From JANPPS01 sp964242575 (lineage in GTDB: Bacteria; Pseudomonadota; Alphaproteobacteria; Acetobacterales; Acetobacteraceae): a stretch of 27,110 nucleotides of DNA. Made by a program: the position numbers and the translations under genes. The DNA is taken from positions 1 through 27,110 of the forward strand of contig CAXTCN010000061.1 in the NCBI GenBank assembly GCA_964242575.1. Direction: 5' to 3'. Shown here piece after piece: positions 7,294 to 15,329 of this stretch. Positions within the stretch are counted from its first letter, which is position 1. Every line of letters starts with the position of its first letter. The notes beneath the pieces were generated by a model that had not been told where the DNA came from, did no database searches, and saw only the letters and a list, made by a program, of their open reading frames with translations.

Positions 7294-8559
7294 ATGACCG
7301 ATGATACTCACGACAAGCTGCGTGGCGCGATGGCGCGCCGCCAGGTAATGCAGGGAATGGCGGCGCTGCCGATGGCGGCGCTGCTGCCCCAGGCGGCTTG
7401 GGGCCAGGCGGCCGCTACTGCCGCCGTCAACACCACCGGGCTCGCCATCACCGACAGCACCGTGACAGTCGGCATCCTGCACTCGATCACCGGCACCATG
7501 GCGATTAGCGAGACCGGTTCGGTCGAGGCGGAGAAGCTGGCGATCGCGCAGATCAACGCGCAGGGCGGCGTGCTGGGGCGGCAGATCAGGGCGATCCAGG
7601 AGGACGGCGCCAGCGATTGGCCAAACTTCGCCGAGAAAGCCAAGAAGCTGTTGGTGAACGACAAGTGCGCCGCAGTGTTCGGCTGCTGGACCTCGGCGTC
7701 TCGCAAGGCCGTGCTGCCGGTGTTCGAGCAGTATAACGGAATGCTGTACTATCCGACGTTCTACGAGGGGCTGGAGCAGTCCAAGAACGTCATCTATACC
7801 GGCCAGGAGGCGACGCAGCAGATCCTGGCCGGCCTCGACTGGGTCAACAAGACCCGGGGCAGCAAGACATTCTATCTGCTAGGCTCCGACTACATTTGGC
7901 CGCGCACGTCGAACAAGATCGCCCGCAAGCACATTGAGGGCCGCTTGGCCGGGGCCAAGGTGGTCGGCGAGGACTATTTCCCGCTCGGCCACACCCAGTT
8001 CAACTCGGTGATCAATAAAATCAAGCTGACCAAACCCGACGTCATCTATGCGATCATTGTCGGTGGCTCCAACGTCGCGTTCTACAAGCAGCTCAAGGCG
8101 GCGGGCGTCGACCTCAGCAAGCAGACCCTGCTGACCATCTCGGTGACCGAGGACGAGATCGGCGGCATCGGCGGCGAGAACATCGCGGGCGCATTCGCCT
8201 GCATGAAGTACTTCGAGAGCCTCGACAACCCGAACAACAAGGCTTTCGTCGCCGAGTTCAAGAAGATGCACGGCCCGAAAAGCGTGATCGGCGACGTGAC
8301 GCAGGCGGCCTATCTGGGTCCATGGCTGTGGAAGCTCACGGCCGAGAAGGCCGGCAGCTTCGACGTGGACAAGATCGCCGCCGCCTCGCCCGGCGTCGAG
8401 TTCACCGGTGCGCCGGAGGGCTACGTCCGCATCCACGAGAACCATCACCTCTGGAGCAAAACCCGCGTCGGCAAGGCGCTGGCCACCGGCCAGTACGAGC
8501 TGGTCTACGAGACGGCGGAGCTCGTGCAGCCCGACCCATTCCCCAAGGGCTACCAGTAG
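7294..8559 (+). CDS. urtA: Urt-type amide/urea ABC transporter substrate-binding protein
   Basis: 421 residues from ATG 7294, preceded by a G-rich ribosome site (GGGGGG, 7282-7287). An upstream in-frame extension to 7156 crosses the palindrome and is not credible. The N-terminus has a twin-arginine-like signal (ARRQVMQGMAALP) and a hydrophobic stretch ending at AWGQA. The mature part follows the UrtA/branched-chain binding fold: TVTVGILHSITGTMAISE, then EDGASDWPNFAEKAKKLL, then AAVFGCWTSASRKAVLPVFE. Periplasmic binding protein, first gene of the operon. UrtA proteins bind urea, and close relatives next to formamidase serve short-chain amides; the fmdA gene downstream favours formamide/acetamide or both. 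The stop codon lies in a 16-bp tandem duplication. Confidence 0.9.
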   Translation: MTDDTHDKLRGAMARRQVMQGMAALPMAALLPQAAWGQAAATAAVNTTGLAITDSTVTVGILHSITGTMAISETGSVEAEKLAIAQINAQGGVLGRQIRAIQEDGASDWPNFAEKAKKLLVNDKCAAVFGCWTSASRKAVLPVFEQYNGMLYYPTFYEGLEQSKNVIYTGQEATQQILAGLDWVNKTRGSKTFYLLGSDYIWPRTSNKIARKHIEGRLAGAKVVGEDYFPLGHTQFNSVINKIKLTKPDVIYAIIVGGSNVAFYKQLKAAGVDLSKQTLLTISVTEDEIGGIGGENIAGAFACMKYFESLDNPNNKAFVAEFKKMHGPKSVIGDVTQAAYLGPWLWKLTAEKAGSFDVDKIAAASPGVEFTGAPEGYVRIHENHHLWSKTRVGKALATGQYELVYETAELVQPDPFPKGYQ

Positions 8560-8585
8560 CGGCAACGGGCAGTAGCGGCAACGGG
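8554..8585 (+). repeat. Perfect 16-bp tandem duplication over the urtA stop
   Basis: CAGTAGCGGCAACGGG occurs twice back to back (8554-8569 and 8570-8585). The first copy supplies the last Gln codon and the TAG stop of the binding-protein gene; the second pushes the permease start 16 bases further away. The permease ribosome site (GGAGG, 8588-8592) lies just after the second copy. It looks like a recent slippage product. Confidence 0.9.
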
Positions 8586-8599
8586 ACGGAGGACAGGCC

Positions 8600-9526
8600 A
8601 TGCTGATGGGCTACTCGTTCGGCGAGCTCGGGTCGATCATGGCCATGCAGGGCTTCGCCGGCCTGATCCTGTTCTCCGTCTTCGTGCTGATGGCGCTCGG
8701 GCTTGCGATCATCTTCGGCCAGATGGGCGTCATCAACATGGCGCACGGCGAGTTCATGATCCTGGGCGCCTATGTCACCTTCCTCACGTCGCGCCTTTTC
8801 ACGACCGCCCTGCCCGGCGCGTTCGCGGCCTATTTCTTCGTGGCCATCGTGCTGGCGTTCTGCGCCGCCGGGCTGGCGGGCATGGCGGTCGAGTGGCTGC
8901 TGATCCGGCATCTGTATCGCCGCCCGCTCGACACTCTGCTGGCGACCTGGGGCCTTAGCCTCATCCTGCAACAGGTGTACCGCTCGGTATTCGGCGCGCG
9001 GGAGGTCGGCGTGGACCAGCCCGGCTGGATGATGGGCGCCATGGACGTGACGGACAGCATCCAGATCCCGATCAACGGCCTGATCGTCATGGGGCTGACC
9101 ACGCTGATCGCCATCGGGGTCTATCTGCTGATCTTCCGGATGGGCTGGGGCAAGCAGGTCCGGGCGGTCATGCAGAACCGCGCCATGGCGGAGGCGGTCG
9201 GCATCGACACGGCGCGGGTGGACCGGCTGACGTTCGGCATCGGCTGCGGCATCGCAGGCGTGGCCGGCAGCGCATTCACCATGATCGGCTCGACCAGCCC
9301 GACCGCCGGGCAGCTCTATATCGTCGATGCGTTCCTGGTCGTGGTGTTCGGCGGGGCCGGCAGCCTGGTGGGCACGGTCGCCTCGGCGCTCACCATCTCG
9401 CAGGCCCGCTCGACGCTCGAGTTCTTCCTGAGCGGCTCAATGGCGCAGGTCGTGGTGCTGCTGACCGTCGTCGGCATCTTGATGCTGCGGCCGCAGGGGC
9501 TGTTCGTCCTCAAGGTCCGGAGGTAA
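8600..9526 (+). CDS. urtB: Urt/Liv-type ABC transporter permease 1
   Basis: 308 residues from ATG 8600 with GGAGG seven bases upstream. It is a LivH/UrtB-type inner-membrane permease: about eight hydrophobic segments, an early GLAIIFGQMGVINMAHGEF motif typical of this family, and a late conserved GGAGSLVGTVASALTIS segment that contacts the ATPase. It pairs with the LivM-like permease encoded six bases downstream. UrtB proteins proper often have a long periplasmic N-terminal extension (over 500 residues in all); this short form is closer to the plain LivH length, as in formamide/short-chain amide importers. That length is one reason to keep the substrate open. Confidence 0.88.
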   Translation: MLMGYSFGELGSIMAMQGFAGLILFSVFVLMALGLAIIFGQMGVINMAHGEFMILGAYVTFLTSRLFTTALPGAFAAYFFVAIVLAFCAAGLAGMAVEWLLIRHLYRRPLDTLLATWGLSLILQQVYRSVFGAREVGVDQPGWMMGAMDVTDSIQIPINGLIVMGLTTLIAIGVYLLIFRMGWGKQVRAVMQNRAMAEAVGIDTARVDRLTFGIGCGIAGVAGSAFTMIGSTSPTAGQLYIVDAFLVVVFGGAGSLVGTVASALTISQARSTLEFFLSGSMAQVVVLLTVVGILMLRPQGLFVLKVRR

Positions 9527-9532
9527 CGGCCA

Positions 9533-10672
9533 ATGACCTTCATTACTCGCAAGGATACGCTGTTCATCCTGGTGCTGTCGGCGCTGATCCTGGTGCTGCT
9601 GCCGATGGCGCTCGAGCCGTTTCGGCTCAACCTCGTCGGCAAGTACCTGACCTACGGCTTCGTGGCGCTCGGCCTCGTGCTGTGCTGGGGCGACGCGGGC
9701 ATCCTCAGCCTGGGCCAGGGCGTGTTCTTCGGCCTTGGCGGCTACTGCATGGCGATGTACCTGAAGCTTGAGGCATCGACGCTGGAAGCCACGAAAATCC
9801 AGTCGACGCCGGGCATCCCGGACTTCATGGACTGGAACCAGATCACCGAGTTGCCGCTGCTGTGGCAGCCGTTCCACAGCCTCGCCTTCACCCTGATCGC
9901 AATCCCGCTGGCGCCGACCCTGCTGGCGCTTGGCGTCGGCTATGCGATGTTCAAGCGCCGGGTTGGCGGCACCTACTTCGCCATCATCACCCAGGCGATC
10001 GCGGCGATCCTGACCATCCTGATCATCGGGCAGCAGGGCTACACCGGGGGCGTCAACGGCATCACCGACCTGCGCACCCTGAACGGGTGGGACATCCGCA
10101 GCGACAGCGCCCGCAACGTGCTCTATTTCATCAATGGCGGGCTGCTGATTGGCTGCCTGCTGCTGGCGCAGTACGTCCGGCGCAGCAAGCTCGGCCGCAT
10201 CCTGGTGGCGATGCGCGATAAGGAGGACCGGGTGCGGTTCTCCGGCTACGCCGTCGCCGACTTCAAGATCTTCGTGTTCTGCTTCGCCGCAGCACTTGCC
10301 GGCATCGGCGGCGCGATGTTTACCCTGCAGGTCGGCTTCATGTCGCCGAGCTTCGTCGGCATCGTGCCCTCGATCGAAATGGTGATCTACTGTGCCGTCG
10401 GCGGCCGCAACTCCCTGCTGGGCGCGGTGTATGGCGCGCTGGCGGTGAACTGGGCGCGCACCGTACTGTCCGAGCAGTTTCCGGACCTATGGCTGCTGGC
10501 GCTCGGGTCGCTGTTCATCCTGGTGGTCGTCGCCTTCCCGGACGGGCTGGCCGGGGTGTATCGCCGGACGCTCGACCCGATGCTCGACCGGGCGCTGCCG
10601 TGGCTTCGCCGCAGGCGGGCCGCACAGCCGAACGCCACGTTGCCGGCCCAGCCGTTCTCGCCGGTCAAGTAG
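9533..10672 (+). CDS. urtC: Urt/Liv-type ABC transporter permease 2
   Basis: 379 residues from ATG 9533. Its ribosome site GGAGG lies inside the last codons of the preceding gene, so the two are translationally close (6-base gap). It is a LivM/UrtC-type permease: about ten hydrophobic segments, the early GDAGILSLGQGVFFGLGGYC motif, FKRRVGGTYFAIITQAIAAI in the middle and a late VGGRNSLLGAVYGALAVNW segment. It forms the membrane channel with the LivH-like partner. The tail after about residue 345 is Arg- and Pro-rich and probably cytoplasmic. Confidence 0.9.
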   Translation: MTFITRKDTLFILVLSALILVLLPMALEPFRLNLVGKYLTYGFVALGLVLCWGDAGILSLGQGVFFGLGGYCMAMYLKLEASTLEATKIQSTPGIPDFMDWNQITELPLLWQPFHSLAFTLIAIPLAPTLLALGVGYAMFKRRVGGTYFAIITQAIAAILTILIIGQQGYTGGVNGITDLRTLNGWDIRSDSARNVLYFINGGLLIGCLLLAQYVRRSKLGRILVAMRDKEDRVRFSGYAVADFKIFVFCFAAALAGIGGAMFTLQVGFMSPSFVGIVPSIEMVIYCAVGGRNSLLGAVYGALAVNWARTVLSEQFPDLWLLALGSLFILVVVAFPDGLAGVYRRTLDPMLDRALPWLRRRRAAQPNATLPAQPFSPVK

Positions 10673-10681
10673 GAGGGCGCC

Positions 10682-11425
10682 GTGTCCCAAACCGATTTCC
10701 TGCTGGCCGTCGAGGGGCTATCGGTCTCGTTCGACGGGTTCCGGGCGGTGGACGACCTGTCGTTCTACGTGGACCGCAACGAGATCCGCGTCATCATTGG
10801 GCCGAACGGTGCCGGCAAGACCACGGTGCTGGACCTGATTTGCGGCCGCACCCAGGCGACCGCCGGGTCGATCAAGTTCGACGGCGCCGAGCTGACCCGG
10901 ATGAAGGAGCACGAGATTGTCCGCGCCGGCGTCGGCCGCAAGTTCCAGACGCCGTCGATCTACGAGGACCTGACCGTTCTCGACAACCTCGAAATCTCGT
11001 TCCCGCGCGGCCGCTCGGTGTTCGGCGCGCTGGCGTTCAAGCGCGACAGCGAGGTGTCCGACCGCATCGAGGAGGTCGCCCGCAGCGTCTTCTTGCACGA
11101 CCAGCTCGACCGCCTGGCCGGCATTCTCAGCCATGGCCAGAAACAGTGGCTGGAGATCGGCATGCTGCTGATCCAGAACCCAGCGCTGCTCATGCTGGAC
11201 GAGCCAGTCGCCGGCATGAGCGTGAGCGAGAGGGCCAAGACGGCCGAGTTGCTCAACCAAGTGATCCAGCATCGTTCGGTGCTGGTGATCGAACACGATA
11301 TGGGATTCGTCGAGAGCATCGCTCACAAGGTGACCGTCCTGCACCAGGGCCGCGTGCTGTCGGAGGGCTCGATTGCCCACGTGAAGTCCGATCCGCGGGT
11401 CGTGGAGGTTTATCTTGGACACTAG
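10682..11425 (+). CDS. urtD: Urt-type ABC transporter ATPase 1
   Basis: 247 residues from GTG 10682, with AGGAGG just upstream. Walker A is GPNGAGKTT at about residues 40-48, the signature is LSHGQKQWLEIG, Walker B is ALLMLDEP followed by VAGMS, and the switch His is in VIEHDMGFV. The HGQKQ form of the signature and the MLDEPVAGM sequence are characteristic of UrtD/LivG ATPases. Cytoplasmic subunit that drives import with the second ATPase. Its last 11 bases overlap the start of the next gene. Confidence 0.92.
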   Translation: MSQTDFLLAVEGLSVSFDGFRAVDDLSFYVDRNEIRVIIGPNGAGKTTVLDLICGRTQATAGSIKFDGAELTRMKEHEIVRAGVGRKFQTPSIYEDLTVLDNLEISFPRGRSVFGALAFKRDSEVSDRIEEVARSVFLHDQLDRLAGILSHGQKQWLEIGMLLIQNPALLMLDEPVAGMSVSERAKTAELLNQVIQHRSVLVIEHDMGFVESIAHKVTVLHQGRVLSEGSIAHVKSDPRVVEVYLGH

Positions 11426-12131
11426 CGTGCTCGCTCGACCTATGCTGAGCGTCCGGGGCCTCCGCGCCGGCTATGGCCAGAGCGAGGTGCTGCACGGGCT
11501 CGACTTCGCCGTGCGCCCGGCGGAGATCGTGGTGTTCGTCGGCCGTAACGGCATGGGCAAGACCACGCTGATGAAGTCGCTGATCGGCATGGTCCCAGTC
11601 TCCGCCGGCCGCGTGGAGGTGGGTGGCGTCGACATCACGCACCTGAAAAGCCATCAGCGGGTCAAGAACGGCGTGGCGTTCGTGCCGCAGGGCCGGATGA
11701 TCTTCCCGGCGATGACCGTGCAGGAGAACATCGAGACCGGGTTGTTCGTGCATGGCCGGACCGTGGTTCCGCCGGCCCTGTATGACCTGTTCCCCGTCCT
11801 GCACGAGATGCGCGCGCGGCGCGGCGGCAACCTTTCGGGCGGCCAGCAGCAGCAGCTCGCCATCGCCCGCGCGCTCGCCACCGATCCCAAGGTGCTGCTG
11901 CTGGACGAGCCGACCGAGGGCATCCAACCCTCTATCATCCAGGAGTTGGCCCGCGCGCTGCGGCGCATCCGCGACGAGGGCGGGCTCAGCATCGTCGCGT
12001 CCGAGCAGGTGCTGAGCTTCGCGCTCGACATCGCCGACCGGGTCATCGTCATGGAGGGGGGCGCCATCGTGCACGAGAGCGCGCGGGCCGACGTCGATGT
12101 TGAAAGGGTCGCCCGCTACCTGGCCGTCTAA
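11415..12131 (+). CDS. urtE: Urt-type ABC transporter ATPase 2
   Basis: 238 residues from TTG 11415. The TTG is preferred because GGAGG (11404-11408) sits six bases ahead of it, inside the end of the previous gene; the downstream ATG at 11442 would also leave a complete ATPase and is the alternative. Walker A is GRNGMGKTT at about residues 43-51, the signature is LSGGQQQQLAIARAL, Walker B is VLLLDEPTEGIQP. The TEGIQP sequence is typical of UrtE/LivF. With the LivG-like subunit it forms the ATPase pair of the importer. Confidence 0.92.
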   Translation: MDTSVLARPMLSVRGLRAGYGQSEVLHGLDFAVRPAEIVVFVGRNGMGKTTLMKSLIGMVPVSAGRVEVGGVDITHLKSHQRVKNGVAFVPQGRMIFPAMTVQENIETGLFVHGRTVVPPALYDLFPVLHEMRARRGGNLSGGQQQQLAIARALATDPKVLLLDEPTEGIQPSIIQELARALRRIRDEGGLSIVASEQVLSFALDIADRVIVMEGGAIVHESARADVDVERVARYLAV

Positions 12132-12169
12132 TCCGCCCCACCCGTTTCAGCCGCATCATGGAGGTCCCG

Positions 12170-13399
12170 TTGCCAGACACGCTCATCAAGGTCGACCTGT
12201 CGCAGTCCCCATACGACAACGACATGATCCACAACCGTTGGCATCCGGACATCCCGATGGTCGCCACGGTGAAGCCGGGCCAGGACTTCATCATCGAGTG
12301 TTACGACTGGACCGGCGGCTTCATTAAAAACGACGATTCCGCCGCCGACGTGCGCGACATCGACCTCAGCATCGTGCATTTCCTGAGCGGCCCGGTCGGT
12401 GTCGAGGGCGCGGAGCCCGGCGACCTGCTGGTCGTGGACTTCCTCGACATCGGCGCCTTTCCGCACAATGCCTGGGGGTTCAATGGCTTCTTCTCCAAGA
12501 AGAACGGCGGCGGGTTCCTAACCGAGCATTTTCCGGAGGCGCAGAAGTCGATCTGGGACTTCAAGGGCATGTTCACCCAGTCCCGCCACGTGCCGGGGGT
12601 AAGGTTCGCCGGGCTGATCCACCCGGGGCTGATCGGCTGCTTGCCGGACCCGAAGCTCCTGGACACCTGGAACAGGCGCGAGACCGGGCTGGTCGCCACC
12701 AACCCTGGCCGAGTGCCGCCGCTGGCCAACGCGCCGTTCGCGCCGACCGCGCACATGGGTCGGCTGACGGGAGAAGCGAAGGCCACAGCCGCCGCGACCG
12801 GCGCCCGCACCGTGCCGCCGCGCGAGCATGGCGGCAACTGCGACATCAAGGACCTGTCGCGCGGCGCCCGCGTGTTCTTCCCGGTCTATGTGCCCGGCGC
12901 CGGGCTGTCGGTGGGCGACCTGCATTTCAGCCAGGGCGACGGCGAGATCACCTTCTGCGGCGCCATCGAGATGCCGGGCTGGATCCACCTCAAGGTCGAG
13001 CTGATCCGTGGCGGCATGGCGAAGTACGGCATCAAGAACCCGATCTTCAAGCCGAGCGTCATCAAGCCGAACTACAGCGACTACCTCATCTTCGAGGGCA
13101 TCTCCGTCGATGAGGCGGGCGGGCAGCACTACTTGGACGTGAACGTTGCCTACCGCCAGGCTTGCCTGAACGCCATCGAGTACATGACCAAGTTCGGCTA
13201 CTCGCGGGCGCAGGCGTATTCGATCCTGGGCACCGCCCCGGTGCAGGGGCACATCAGCGGCGTGGTGGATATCCCCAACTCCTGCGCGACGCTGTGGCTG
13301 CCGACCGAGATCTTCGACTTCGACATCAACCCCGGCGCCGACGGGCCGAGCGGCGGCATCAAGGGCGGGGTGGACATGCCGCTCGCGCCCGACCTTTGA
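12170..13399 (+). CDS. fmdA: Formamidase (acetamidase/formamidase family)
   Basis: 409 residues if started at TTG 12170 (MPDTLIKVDLSQSPYDNDMI), matching the usual FmdA N-terminus. GGAGG at 12160-12164 lies five bases ahead, and that same site contains the alternative ATG at 12158, which would add four residues. The protein is collinear with FmdA through conserved segments HNRWHPDIPMVATVKPGQ, DLLVVDFLDIG, GVRFAGLIHPGLIGCLPD and PPREHGGNCDIKDL. FmdA enzymes hydrolyse formamide to formate and ammonia in the cytoplasm. It lies 38 bases after the last transporter gene, so imported amide would be cleaved directly for nitrogen. Acetamide or similar short amides are possible substrates. Confidence 0.93.
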   Translation: MPDTLIKVDLSQSPYDNDMIHNRWHPDIPMVATVKPGQDFIIECYDWTGGFIKNDDSAADVRDIDLSIVHFLSGPVGVEGAEPGDLLVVDFLDIGAFPHNAWGFNGFFSKKNGGGFLTEHFPEAQKSIWDFKGMFTQSRHVPGVRFAGLIHPGLIGCLPDPKLLDTWNRRETGLVATNPGRVPPLANAPFAPTAHMGRLTGEAKATAAATGARTVPPREHGGNCDIKDLSRGARVFFPVYVPGAGLSVGDLHFSQGDGEITFCGAIEMPGWIHLKVELIRGGMAKYGIKNPIFKPSVIKPNYSDYLIFEGISVDEAGGQHYLDVNVAYRQACLNAIEYMTKFGYSRAQAYSILGTAPVQGHISGVVDIPNSCATLWLPTEIFDFDINPGADGPSGGIKGGVDMPLAPDL

Positions 13400-13406
13400 G
13401 GCCGGG

Positions 13407-13733
13407 ATGCCGACCTATGAGTACGACTGCCCGGCATGCGGCCCGTTCGAGGCGGTCCGGCCCATGGCGGAGTTCCAGGCGCCGCAGCCCTGCGGCGGAT
13501 GCGGCGGCACAGCGCCTCGCGTGATGCTGTCCGCACCGCGGCTGGCTGGCATGGATGCCAGCCGCCGCGCCGCGTTCGCGACCAACGAACGCAGTGCCAA
13601 CGCGCCGAGGTCGTCGCGCGGCGCGCATGCGGCGGGGTGCGGATGCTGCAAGCCGCGCAGCCGCACCCTTTCGGCCGAAGCGGTGGGGCCGAAGAGCTTT
13701 CCGGCGGCAAGGCCTTGGATGATCGGCCACTGA
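13407..13733 (+). CDS. fmdB: FmdB-family zinc-ribbon protein
   Basis: 108 residues from ATG 13407, seven bases after the fmdA stop. The N-terminal 40 residues are the FmdB/CxxC zinc ribbon: MPTYEYDCPACGPFEAV followed by PCGGCGG. The remainder is Arg- and Ala-rich and probably disordered, with a second cysteine group (CGCC). In Methylophilus methylotrophus FmdB was proposed as a regulator of the formamidase genes; its molecular role is not firmly established. Last gene of the operon. I see no convincing terminator in the 83 bp before the IS630 element. Confidence 0.88.
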   Translation: MPTYEYDCPACGPFEAVRPMAEFQAPQPCGGCGGTAPRVMLSAPRLAGMDASRRAAFATNERSANAPRSSRGAHAAGCGCCKPRSRTLSAEAVGPKSFPAARPWMIGH

Positions 13734-13816
13734 CGGCTGGATCGCCGCACAGTCAATTGAACCAGGGGCCACGCCGTAGGACTGGCCTCAATAACGTGCT
13801 GGAGGGTGGGCGCGAT

Positions 13817-14863
13817 TAGAGCATTTTGCGAGCGGGTTGGGACAGTGCTGCCTATGTGTTGAGGCGGAGGTGCCAATGGCTGGATCATATTCGAACGACT
13901 TGCGCAGTCGCGTGCTGGAGGCGATCGAGGCGGGCGAAACGTCGGAAGCCGCCGCGCGGCGGTTCGCGGTGGCACGATCCACAGCGTATCGCTGGGTGGC
14001 TGCGGCGCGTGACGAGAAGCGGCGCGAGGCCAAGCCGGTGCGCGGTGGCCCTGCACCGTGCATCCAGGGTGCGGCTGAGGCGGCCATGCTGGGTCTGGCG
14101 GGCCAGCCCGATCATCTGAGCCTGGCCGAGATCGCGGCACGGCTGGCTGAGATGCATGGCGTGCGCGTGCACTTGACCACGGTGCATCGGGCGCTGCGGC
14201 GAGCGGGCTGGACGTGAAAGAAGCTGAGCCTGCGAGCGGCCGAGCAGGAGCGCGAGGACGTTGCCGCCGCACGCCAGGCCTGGTGGACGGAAGCGGACGG
14301 CGTGGGCGGCATCGGCCCGGAGCGCCTGGTGTTTTTGGACGAGTGCGGCGTGCTAACCACCCTGTCGCGCCTGCATGGCCGCAGCCCGCGTGGCACGCGG
14401 GCGTGCGCCTCGGCGCCGTTTGGGCACTGGACGCGGGTCACGGTGCTCGGCGCACTCGGGGCGGAAGGCATTGTGGGCGCGATGAGCGTGGCGGCGGCAA
14501 CCGATGCTGCGGTGTTCCACGCCTATTTGGAACAGGTGCTGCTGCCGGAGTTGCGCCGCACCAAGCCCGATGCGGCGCTGGTCATGGACAACCTGCCCGC
14601 CCACAAGGCCCCAAAAGTCAGGGCGCTGCTCGACGCTTCGGGCTTTGCCTACCGCTACTTGCCCGCTTATTCGCCGGACCTTAACCCAATCGAACCTGCC
14701 TGGGCCAAGGTGAAGGCCGTGCTGCGCCGCGTCGCCGCGCGCACGGCGGATGCACTGCACGAGGCGCTCGGCCCCACGCTGGCCCGCATCACCCCGCAGG
14801 ACGCGGCAGGGTTCTTCCGCCACTGCGGCTATGTCTGTCCCAACTAACCCGCAAAGCGCTCTA
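13817..14863 (+). mobile_element. IS630-family insertion sequence, complete ends
   Basis: The left terminal repeat (13817-13845, starting TAGAGCATTTTGCGAG) and the reverse complement of the right one (14835-14863) agree at 23 of 29 positions, and both inner ends read TTGGGACAG. The element is bounded by TA at 13817-13818 and 14862-14863, the target duplication expected of IS630/Tc1-type elements. At about 1.05 kb it has the normal length. It inserted downstream of fmdB without breaking a recognisable gene. Confidence 0.92.
13876..14847 (+). pseudogene. IS630-family transposase interrupted by one in-frame TGA
   Basis: Starts at ATG 13876 (MAGSYSNDLRSRVLEAIEAG) with an N-terminal helix-turn-helix typical of the family (AARRFAVARSTAYRWV). 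The frame is stopped by TGA at 14215-14217, right after LRRAGWT. The same frame then continues without shift through KKLSLRAAEQEREDVAAAR. It carries the full DDE core: Asp in VFLDECGV, Asp in VMDNLPAHKA, Glu in YSPDLNPIEPAWAKVK. Relatives have Arg at the stop position (WTRKK), so a CGA-to-TGA change explains it. Without the stop it would be 323 residues, a normal length. Only a 113-residue DNA-binding fragment would be made unless the stop is read through. Confidence 0.9.
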
Positions 14864-15329
14864 GTTCCGCTATGTTGGTGGCAGCGGCCGGCCCGAGAGG
14901 TTGCTCGATCCCGGCGCCCGGCTAGCGTGCTCGGCCTGAGGCTTCGTCCTTGGAGAGCATCCTGCATCGCATGTGGGAAGATGGCGGCGAGTTCCGCTGG
15001 TCAGCCCAGGACGCGCAACCAGCATGAACGTCGAAATCGAATAGCAGCAGCACACGGGATCTGCCGGCAGCGGCGGGGCAGTGTCCCTTGAGGCCGCGGG
15101 GCGTTGGCCATTGCGTGGGCGCCATCGCGGCCCCGATTATCCCAGATCAGATCGACCGCGTAGTTGACATCACGAGGCCAACGCTTCCGACGCCATCATG
15201 CGGCGGCATACGCTGACCGCGGAGAGAACCATGATCCGACAAGGAACATCCGTCACCAACGCGGAGTTTCAACAAAGGACCTGACCTATGAACCCGCCAT
15301 AAGAGAACGGCGCCGCTCTGACGCTGCGT
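14864..15329. other. Intergenic stretch, no convincing gene
   Basis: Open frames here on both strands are short and unlike known proteins. The only item of note is a 17-codon frame at 15231-15284, described separately. A TTGACA at 15164-15169 lacks a -10 box at a workable distance. The region lies between the right end of the IS630 element and the 3' end of the oxidoreductase gene. Confidence 0.6.
15231..15284 (+). pseudogene. Possible N-terminal stub of a Phd/YefM-type antitoxin
   Basis: ATG 15231, preceded by GGAGAG, encodes MIRQGTSVTNAEFQQRT and then TGA. The SVTNAEFQ stretch looks like the start of Phd/YefM-family antitoxins, which usually continue for about 60-80 residues. Nothing similar follows in any frame. 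Either a degraded antitoxin or chance; low confidence. Confidence 0.2.

Noticed and set aside
13734..13816. Terminator after fmdB
   Set aside because: Only a 5-bp GGCCA/TGGCC pairing with a long loop and no T-tract was seen.
15164..15169. TTGACA as a sigma-70 -35 box
   Set aside because: No acceptable -10 hexamer lies 16-18 bases downstream.
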